Part shown: positions 7,388 to 11,354 of the stretch, in pieces
How the letters are laid out: each line of letters begins with the position of its first letter
How positions within the stretch are numbered: the first letter of the stretch is position 1
Assembly: GCA_030599055.1 (NCBI GenBank)
Contig: JAUVOS010000069.1
Coordinates: 1 to 11,354 of the forward strand
DNA from: Lutibacter sp.
Lineage (GTDB): Bacteria > Bacteroidota > Bacteroidia > Flavobacteriales > Flavobacteriaceae
Direction: 5' to 3'
Length of the DNA: 11,354 nucleotides
Translations under genes and position numbers: made by a program
The notes under the pieces: model-generated
The model's input: only the letters and a program-made list of their open reading frames with translations
Databases searched by the model: none
What the model was told of the DNA's origin: nothing

Positions 7388-7458
7388 TTTATTTGTTTCA
7401 GGTTTCAAGTTCCTCGTTCCTCGTTCCTTGTTTCTTGTCTCTTGTTTCAGGTTTTGAA
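7388..7458. repeat. Nine-unit heptad array, gap nuoD to four-helix-bundle gene
   Basis: This is the cleanest array in the window. Nine units in strict 7-bp phase run from 7396 to 7458: TTTCAGG, TTTCAAG, TTCCTCG twice, TTCCTTG, TTTCTTG, TCTCTTG, TTTCAGG and TTTTGAA. GTTTCAGGTTT occurs at 7395-7405 and again at 7444-7454, exactly 49 bp (seven heptads) apart. The array continues through the stop codon of the four-helix-bundle gene (7447-7449) into its last codons. Confidence 0.9.
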
Positions 7459-7870
7459 CTTATTTCCTCTAAAATCATTTTTTCTAAGATATGCCATAAA
7501 TGCTGCTATTTTACTTGACAGTATTAATGCTTTATCTTTTAGTTGTTCAAATTCTTGTTTTGAAATATAGTCTCTATCAACTATTCTATACAATTGAGAG
7601 CGTGTTTCACCACAAGATGCTTTTGCTATTGAAAGAAAATTGTGAAACTCTTTATTTCCATCTCTCTCAAATCCTTCAGCTATATTGTCCATCACTGAAC
7701 CTGATGATGCATTTATTTGTTCTTTTAATTTGTAATCTGACTTTAATGCCGTTTCTGTCATTAATTTAAAGATATCATTGCTTACTTCTCGTGCGAGTTG
7801 CCATGTTTGTAAATCCTCAAATCTTTTTATTGTTGCCACAACCTTAAACTTTAAACATTAAACCTGAAAC
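7444..7870. other. Cassette bounded by an 11-bp inverted repeat, containing a four-helix-bundle gene
   Basis: GTTTCAGGTTT at 7444-7454 and its perfect reverse complement AAACCTGAAAC at 7860-7870 bracket the four-helix-bundle gene almost exactly. The left copy overlaps its stop codon; the right lies 20 bp upstream of its start. Each repeat is also part of a heptad array. The layout looks like a small inverted-repeat-bounded insertion between nuoD and nuoC. No transposase is present and I cannot define a target-site duplication, so mobility is inference. Confidence 0.45.
7447..7839 (-). CDS. Four-helix-bundle protein of the S23/IVS-encoded family (NIAEGFER subgroup)
   Basis: The 130-residue product begins FEDLQTWQLAREVSNDIFKL and carries SSGSVMDNIAEGFER (residues 45-59), KEFHNFLSIAKASCGETRSQL (63-83) and a DYIS turn. 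These are hallmarks of the small four-helix-bundle family found as ORFs in 23S rRNA intervening sequences. The function is unknown. It differs in signature from the other member at 4644-4994, so the two are separate acquisitions rather than a local duplication. The only suitable start is GTG at 7837-7839: in-frame TAA lies 21 bp further upstream and no ATG intervenes. The stop codon falls inside a heptad array. It lies between nuoC and nuoD in the operon direction and is not known to be part of complex I. Confidence 0.88.
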   Translation of the reverse strand: MATIKRFEDLQTWQLAREVSNDIFKLMTETALKSDYKLKEQINASSGSVMDNIAEGFERDGNKEFHNFLSIAKASCGETRSQLYRIVDRDYISKQEFEQLKDKALILSSKIAAFMAYLRKNDFRGNKFKT

Positions 7871-7873
7871 GTA
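7840..7873. repeat. Heptad repeat gap four-helix-bundle gene to nuoC
   Basis: Four phased units, CCTTAAA, CTTTAAA, CATTAAA and CCTGAAA, fill 7842-7869 of a 34-bp gap. The last gives ACCTGAAAC, the inverse of the GTTTCAGGT units in the array at 7396-7458 on the other side of the gene. The array starts three bases after the nuoC stop codon and runs to the GTG start. Confidence 0.85.
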
Positions 7874-8335
7874 TTATCTTATAATCATATTAACCTCATC
7901 AACATAATCCTTTCGTAAAGGATAACCATCCCAATCTGGAGGAAGGATTAATACTTCCATATTTGGGTGATTGTTAAATTCTATTCCAAATAAATCGTGA
8001 ATTTCTCTTTCGTGTAATTCTGCTGTTCTCCAGATATCACAAACGGTATCAATACTTGCATTTTCTCTATCGTCTGTTTCTACCTTTACAACCATTTCAT
8101 GCTTGAGTGAGGTAGAACGTAGATGATAAATCACGCCTAGTGTTTTTCCCCAATCAATTCCTGTTTCACAAAACAAATAATCAAATTGTGTTTGCTTATC
8201 ACTTTTTAATTTTTTAGCTAACTCGTGTAGATTTTCTTTTGGAACGGTAACTGTAAGAAATTCAGTGGCTTCCTCAGTAAAGTCAAGGTTTTCAAACCAA
8301 GTGTTGATTAGGTCTTGTAGTTGTTGGTTAGTCAT
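7874..8335 (-). CDS. nuoC: NADH-quinone oxidoreductase (complex I) subunit C (30 kDa type)
   Basis: NuoC is a small peripheral-arm subunit that packs against NuoD and helps hold NuoB and NuoI. The 153-residue product has the family signature HEREIHDLFGIEFNNHP (residues 108-124) followed by WDGYPLRKDY (135-144). The start is ATG at 8333-8335. Here it is a separate gene. In Bacteroides-type and E. coli-type operons nuoC and nuoD are fused into one nuoCD, so this arrangement differs from the gut Bacteroidales. It is separated from nuoD by 486 bp holding an unrelated four-helix-bundle gene and repeats, although NuoC and NuoD form a tight subcomplex. Confidence 0.96.
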   Translation of the reverse strand: MTNQQLQDLINTWFENLDFTEEATEFLTVTVPKENLHELAKKLKSDKQTQFDYLFCETGIDWGKTLGVIYHLRSTSLKHEMVVKVETDDRENASIDTVCDIWRTAELHEREIHDLFGIEFNNHPNMEVLILPPDWDGYPLRKDYVDEVNMIIR

Positions 8336-8407
8336 GTTGTTTAGTATTGAGTATTGAGTAATTAGTATTGACTCCTCAATTCTAAATTCTCAATTCTAAA
8401 TTCTTAA
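8336..8407. repeat. Opposed heptad arrays, gap nuoB-nuoC
   Basis: The first array, 8344-8371, has units GTATTGA, GTATTGA, GTAATTA and GTATTGA. The second, 8375-8409, has CTCAATT, CTAAATT, CTCAATT, CTAAATT and CTTAATT, and ends in the nuoB stop codon (8408-8410). TATTGAG and CTCAATT are nearly complementary and share the same period. The transcript could fold this gap into an imperfect hairpin with a tiny loop. Confidence 0.9.
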
Positions 8408-8986
8408 TTATTTTTTCCCTTCATCAAATCCATCAATCGGATTGACCATATTAAGAGCAGGTTCGTTCATTATTTTTTCTTGTAACTTAATCATTCCTTC
8501 TAATAATGCTTCGGGACGTGGAGGGCAACCCGGTACATAAATATCAACTGGAATTACATGATCTGCTCCTTTAACTACTGCATAAGTGTTATAGAAAAAT
8601 GGTCCACCAGAAATGGCACAAGCTCCCATAGCTATCACAAATTTTGGTTCTGCCATTTGGTCGTAAAGACGTCTTAGGACAGGTGCCATTTTATTAGTAA
8701 TTGTACCTGCAATAATAATTAAATCTGCTTGTCTTGGAGAAGGACGAGCAACCTCAAATCCGAAACGAGAATAATCGTTACGGGCTGCTCCTGTTTGCAT
8801 CATTTCGATGGCACAACAACTTGTTCCAAAGTAAAGTGACCATAAAGAATTTTTTCGTCCCCAATTGATAATTTTATCTATAGGACCTACTATTATATTT
8901 CCTCCATTTCCTGCAGGTATTACATCTCCTGGAAAATCAGCTGGAATATCAGAGCCTTGTTGTACTTTCTTTTTTATTAATCCCAT
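8408..8986 (-). CDS. nuoB: NADH-quinone oxidoreductase (complex I) subunit B, binds cluster N2
   Basis: NuoB (PSST) holds the terminal [4Fe-4S] cluster N2, which passes electrons to quinone. I choose ATG at 8984-8986 (192 residues, 10-bp overlap with nuoA). An in-frame ATG at 9005-9007 would add seven residues and a 31-bp overlap and cannot be excluded. The four cluster ligands are the adjacent pair C57-C58 (GTSCCAIEM), C123 (GACAISGG) and C154 (PGCPPRPEAL). SPRQADLIIIAGTITNKM and YDQMAEPKFVIAMGAC are standard family blocks. The extended N-terminus and the YFGTSCCAIEMMQTGAARNDYSRFGFE region resemble NuoB of ferredoxin-type complexes in my memory, but I could not compare alignments. Overlap with nuoA points to translational coupling. 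Confidence 0.96.
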   Translation of the reverse strand: MGLIKKKVQQGSDIPADFPGDVIPAGNGGNIIVGPIDKIINWGRKNSLWSLYFGTSCCAIEMMQTGAARNDYSRFGFEVARPSPRQADLIIIAGTITNKMAPVLRRLYDQMAEPKFVIAMGACAISGGPFFYNTYAVVKGADHVIPVDIYVPGCPPRPEALLEGMIKLQEKIMNEPALNMVNPIDGFDEGKK

Positions 8987-9327
8987 TTTAATGCTTCTTT
9001 TTTCCATGCATACACTAGACCTAAACCTAGAATCATAAGGAATATTAATACTTCTACTAAGGCTACAACTCCCATTTCTTTAAAAACTACTGCCCACGGC
9101 ACTAGAAATGCTAACTCAACATCAAATATTAAGAATAAGATTGCATATAGATAATAACCCACTTTAAATTGAACCCAAGTAGGTCCTTGCGTAATCATCC
9201 CACTTTCATAGGGTTCGCGTTTGTTTGGGTTATCAGATTTTGGTGAAATTAAATTGGATAAAGCATTTGCTCCAGCTACTAAGACCACACCTGAAAGAAA
9301 GAAAACAATGATTGCTATATTTCCCAT
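8977..9327 (-). CDS. nuoA: NADH-quinone oxidoreductase (complex I) subunit A
   Basis: NuoA is a three-helix membrane subunit near the quinone entry site and is normally the first gene of nuo operons, as it is here. The 116-residue product has an N-terminal hydrophobic helix (about 4-26), the loop KREPYESGM (36-44) and two C-terminal helices. The acidic pair in LIFDVELAFLVPWAVVF, D69 and E71, corresponds to D79 and E81 of E. coli. S42 stands where many homologues have cysteine (PYECG), a common substitution in bacteria. The start is ATG at 9325-9327, behind an A-rich leader. Its end overlaps nuoB, the only nuo junction in the window without heptad repeats. Confidence 0.97.
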   Translation of the reverse strand: MGNIAIIVFFLSGVVLVAGANALSNLISPKSDNPNKREPYESGMITQGPTWVQFKVGYYLYAILFLIFDVELAFLVPWAVVFKEMGVVALVEVLIFLMILGLGLVYAWKKEALKWD

Positions 9328-9373
9328 TTATATTGTTTTTTTCAATAAAAACAAAAAGACACCTGATAGAATA

Positions 9374-9387
9374 GTTTATTAATAAAC
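9374..9387. promoter_or_regulatory. 14-bp perfect palindrome in the nuoA leader, possible operator
   Basis: GTTTATTAATAAAC is perfectly self-complementary and lies 47 bp upstream of the nuoA start. A site like this could bind a dimeric regulator. Its AT-rich sequence means chance is possible, and no regulator is encoded nearby. Confidence 0.3.
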
Positions 9388-9474
9388 CACCAATCAAATT
9401 CTTTTCAAATTTGTATAATTAAAAGCTCCACTAATAATACAATAATCCTACATATCATTGTATCATGTATTTAT

Positions 9475-9500
9475 TATCGAAACAGAATTTTGTTTCGATA
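9475..9500. terminator. 10-bp stem hairpin 12 bp after the korB stop codon
   Basis: TATCGAAACA (9475-9484) pairs perfectly with TGTTTCGATA (9491-9500) around a 6-base loop. It lies just downstream of korB, so it probably ends the korAB transcript or separates it from nuo. The T-run that completes an intrinsic terminator (eight T, 9501-9508) lies on the plus-strand 3' side. In the korB transcript the stem is preceded by A8 and followed only by AUAAAUA. As a terminator it is therefore better formed for plus-strand transcription. Confidence 0.5.
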
Positions 9501-9512
9501 TTTTTTTTAAAT

Positions 9513-10523
9513 CTATTTTACTTTATAGGTTTCACCTGACATAAATAGATCATCTACATTTGTGAATTTCACACTATCTGCAACGGCATCTACCAAATCT
9601 CGTTCTCTTTCACCCAAAGTTGGTTCTTTGACACTTCTGATAATTCCTGTTACTACAGGATTTAATAATTTGGCTAACATCAAATGTAATGTGTTATCGG
9701 GTTCTTTAGCATCGTGTACTAAAATATCATCTTCTTTTATTCCATTTTCTCCGATAGTTACAACTTCGAGTTTTAATCCTTTTAAAATTAAACCTTTATT
9801 ACGTTCTTTTCCAAAAATCATTTTTTTGCCGTGTTCCACATACAATTGCATATCATCTCTAACACTTTTATCTGTGTATTTGGCAAAACAACCATCATTA
9901 AAAATAACACAATTTTGTAAAACCTCTATTAAAGAAGTTCCATTAAATTTTTCTGCTTCAATGAATACGCTAGTCATTTCCTTAGCGGCATTACCGCCTA
10001 AACGTGCAAAGAATCGAGCACTAGAACCAATAGCTAACTCTCCAGGATTAAAAGGAGGTTGTGTATTCCCGTAAGGGGAAGTTTTTGTTTTTTGCCCCAA
10101 TACAGATGTAGGTGAAAACTGTCCTTTGGTCAATCCATATATTTCATTATTGAATAATACATAGTTTAAATCAATATTTCTTCTCAACATATGAATAAAG
10201 TGATTTCCACCTATTGCCATTGAATCGCCATCACCACTGGCTACCCAAACACTTAAATTGGAATTTGCAAGCTTTACGCCTGTCGCAATCGCAGCAGCTC
10301 TACCATGAATACTGTGCATGCCATACGTATCCATGTAGTATGGAAAACGCGATGAGCAACCAATTCCCGAAATAAAGACAAAGTCTTCTTTCTTTTTATT
10401 CATTTCAGGCAAGGCCTTTTGTATAGAACGTAAAATCACATAATCATCACAACCCGGGCACCAACGTACTTCCTGATCACTTTGAAAGTCTTTAAAAGTA
10501 TATTTTATAGCTGTATTTTCCAT
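9513..10523 (-). CDS. korB: 2-oxoacid:ferredoxin oxidoreductase beta subunit, probably 2-oxoglutarate type
   Basis: The beta subunit binds thiamine diphosphate and a [4Fe-4S] cluster, and with KorA oxidatively decarboxylates a 2-oxoacid with CoA while reducing ferredoxin. The 336-residue product has the ThDP/Mg block GDGDSMAIGGNHFIHMLRRN (97-116) followed by NNEIYGLTKGQFSPTS (125-140), a KorB hallmark. Likely cluster ligands are C22 and C25 in RWCPGCDDYVI, C56 in GIGCSSR and C205 in LQNCVIFND, the pattern for this family. D26 replaces the more usual glycine after the second cysteine. The start is ATG at 10521-10523, 2 bp after the korA stop, so the pair is translationally coupled. Substrate choice, 2-oxoglutarate over pyruvate, rests on overall resemblance to KorB and is not proven. 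Confidence 0.92.
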   Translation of the reverse strand: MENTAIKYTFKDFQSDQEVRWCPGCDDYVILRSIQKALPEMNKKKEDFVFISGIGCSSRFPYYMDTYGMHSIHGRAAAIATGVKLANSNLSVWVASGDGDSMAIGGNHFIHMLRRNIDLNYVLFNNEIYGLTKGQFSPTSVLGQKTKTSPYGNTQPPFNPGELAIGSSARFFARLGGNAAKEMTSVFIEAEKFNGTSLIEVLQNCVIFNDGCFAKYTDKSVRDDMQLYVEHGKKMIFGKERNKGLILKGLKLEVVTIGENGIKEDDILVHDAKEPDNTLHLMLAKLLNPVVTGIIRSVKEPTLGERERDLVDAVADSVKFTNVDDLFMSGETYKVK

Positions 10524-10525
10524 AA

Positions 10526-11354
10526 TTATATAAGTTGCTTAAATTTTTCTTGTAATTCTAAAGTTGTAAAAGGCAAGCCTTGTATTTTATTGTATTTTAA
10601 GAATTTAAATTCACTAAAATTCATTTTTAAAACGATAGACATTTGTCCTCTATTCAACTCACAAACGACAATTTTCTTAAATCTTTTAAAAACCTCTTCC
10701 GTATTTTTAGGTAGCGGATTGATATAATTAAAATGTAAGTGACCAATTTTATGTCCTTTTTCATACATACGGTTTACAGCCGTATGAATACTTCCATAAG
10801 TACCACCCCAACCTACTACCAATAAATCGCCTTCATCACAAAGTTCTGCTTTTGCTTCAGGAATATAATTTTGAACTCGTTTTACTTTTTCAGCTCTTAT
10901 ATTTACTTGATATTCATGATTTTCAGGATCATGAGATACATTTCCTGTCAATTTATTCTTTTCCAAACCACCTACTCGATGTTCTAATCCTTTCATGCCA
11001 GGAATAGCCCAGTTACGTGCTAAAGATTTTTCATCTCTTTTATATGGAATGTATTCTTCAACACCTTCTTTAACTAAATGATTACTTATTGGAGGTAATT
11101 CACTTGCTTTTTTGATTTTCCAAGGTGCTGATCCATTTGCTATATAACCATCGGTTAGCAGAATAACAGGAGTCATATGTTCTAAAGCAATTTTACATGC
11201 TTCGTAAGCAAAATCAAAACAATTATCGGGTGTACTTGCCGCGATAACGACTACAGGACTTTCTCCATTTCTTCCGTACATGGCTTGCAGTAAATCAGAT
11301 TGTTCTGTTTTAGTTGGAAGTCCCGTTGAAGGTCCTCCACGTTGAACATTTACA
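10526..11354 (-). CDS. korA: 2-oxoacid:ferredoxin oxidoreductase alpha subunit, C-terminal 275 residues, cut by window edge
   Basis: The frame is open from the right edge to a TAA at 10526-10528. The visible ATG at 11279-11281 is internal, because conserved sequence continues upstream of it. The first residues, VNVQRGGPSTGLPTKTEQSD, hold the RGGPSTGLPT motif of KorA-type alpha subunits, with LLQAMYGRNGE next. A conserved stretch, PDNCFDFAYEACKIALEHMTPVILLTDGYIANGSAPW, then follows, and after it a C-terminal domain with LLVVGWGGTYGS, as in domain II of these enzymes. Homologues are often about 600 residues with an N-terminal gamma domain fused in front, so roughly half may lie outside the window. 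It works with KorB as one enzyme, possibly supplying reduced ferredoxin to the neighbouring complex I. Confidence 0.92.
   Translation of the reverse strand, partial: VNVQRGGPSTGLPTKTEQSDLLQAMYGRNGESPVVVIAASTPDNCFDFAYEACKIALEHMTPVILLTDGYIANGSAPWKIKKASELPPISNHLVKEGVEEYIPYKRDEKSLARNWAIPGMKGLEHRVGGLEKNKLTGNVSHDPENHEYQVNIRAEKVKRVQNYIPEAKAELCDEGDLLVVGWGGTYGSIHTAVNRMYEKGHKIGHLHFNYINPLPKNTEEVFKRFKKIVVCELNRGQMSIVLKMNFSEFKFLKYNKIQGLPFTTLELQEKFKQLI

Larger units (their letters stand above)
9328..9512 (-). promoter_or_regulatory. korB-nuoA intergenic region, likely nuo promoter region
   Basis: This 185-bp gap is the only non-overlapping nuo-side gap without heptad arrays. It starts after korB with a hairpin (9475-9500) and contains a perfect palindrome (9374-9387), so it probably holds the operon promoter. 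I searched the minus strand for the Bacteroidota form TAnnTTTG and found no exact copy. A TATACA-like box lies at 9412-9417 and two near TTTG elements lie close by (about 9393-9411), but the spacing to an upstream TTG is not convincing. The transcription start is unresolved. Confidence 0.4.

Noticed and set aside
7388..7408. TTG start for nuoD seven codons upstream of the ATG
   Set aside because: The extra codons are part of the heptad array; ATG at 7385-7387 is preferred.
7301..7769. Two overlapping plus-strand open frames (7301-7570, 7500-7769)
   Set aside because: Antisense to nuoD and a four-helix-bundle gene; the translations look like low-complexity shadows.
7447..7839. Diversity-generating retroelement (Avd accessory gene)
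   Set aside because: The protein is of the wider four-helix-bundle family, but there is no reverse transcriptase, template repeat or variable repeat in the window.
7388..7873. Pseudogene or remnant of nuoE, nuoF or nuoG between nuoC and nuoD
   Set aside because: The stretch is fully explained by the intact four-helix-bundle gene and the repeats; no cluster or flavin motifs are visible.
9562..10074. Plus-strand open frame of 170 codons
   Set aside because: Antisense shadow of korB, which has ThDP and cluster motifs.
10482..10727. Plus-strand open frame across the korA-korB junction
   Set aside because: Antisense to two conserved coupled genes.

Overview
The window is low in GC. All fourteen genes lie on the minus strand, and I see no Shine-Dalgarno sequences: starts are preceded by A-rich leaders, as in Bacteroidota. 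Gene content and style (split nuoC and nuoD, a NuoB with the N-terminus seen in ferredoxin-type complexes, four-helix-bundle genes between operon genes) suggest a member of the Bacteroidota, most likely Flavobacteriia. I cannot name the species.

In transcription order (right to left) the window starts inside a 2-oxoacid:ferredoxin oxidoreductase alpha gene (korA, cut by the right edge). The beta gene korB follows 2 bp later. A 185-bp gap with a near-perfect hairpin and a 14-bp palindrome comes next. Then comes a respiratory complex I operon: nuoA, nuoB (overlapping nuoA), nuoC, a four-helix-bundle gene, nuoD, nuoH, a second and different four-helix-bundle gene, nuoI, nuoJ, nuoK, nuoL and nuoM (cut by the left edge). 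nuoN would be expected just beyond the left edge.

The NADH-oxidising module genes nuoE, nuoF and nuoG are absent from the nuoD-nuoH junction, where 14-subunit operons usually carry them. Together with the adjacent korAB, this suggests an 11-subunit-type complex I: KorAB would reduce ferredoxin with electrons from a 2-oxoacid (probably 2-oxoglutarate), and ferredoxin would feed the NuoB/NuoI iron-sulphur wire, quinone and the proton-pumping membrane arm (NuoH, J, K, L, M). nuoEFG could still be elsewhere in the genome.

The most unusual signal is between the genes. From nuoB to nuoM every gap, ten of ten, holds degenerate tandem arrays with a strict 7-bp period. The heptamer differs from gap to gap. 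The arrays often run right up to a stop or start codon, and in several gaps two arrays face each other in opposite polarity. In two gaps the opposed arrays flank a four-helix-bundle (S23/IVS-type) gene, one of them bounded by a perfect 11-bp inverted repeat. A longer repeat of about 100 bp with a conserved non-heptad tail recurs in the nuoI-nuoJ and nuoI-nuoH gaps, with a weaker copy between nuoL and nuoM. The korB-nuoA gap lacks such arrays. I read this as a possible family of heptad-bounded intergenic elements, some carrying a four-helix-bundle gene and others empty.
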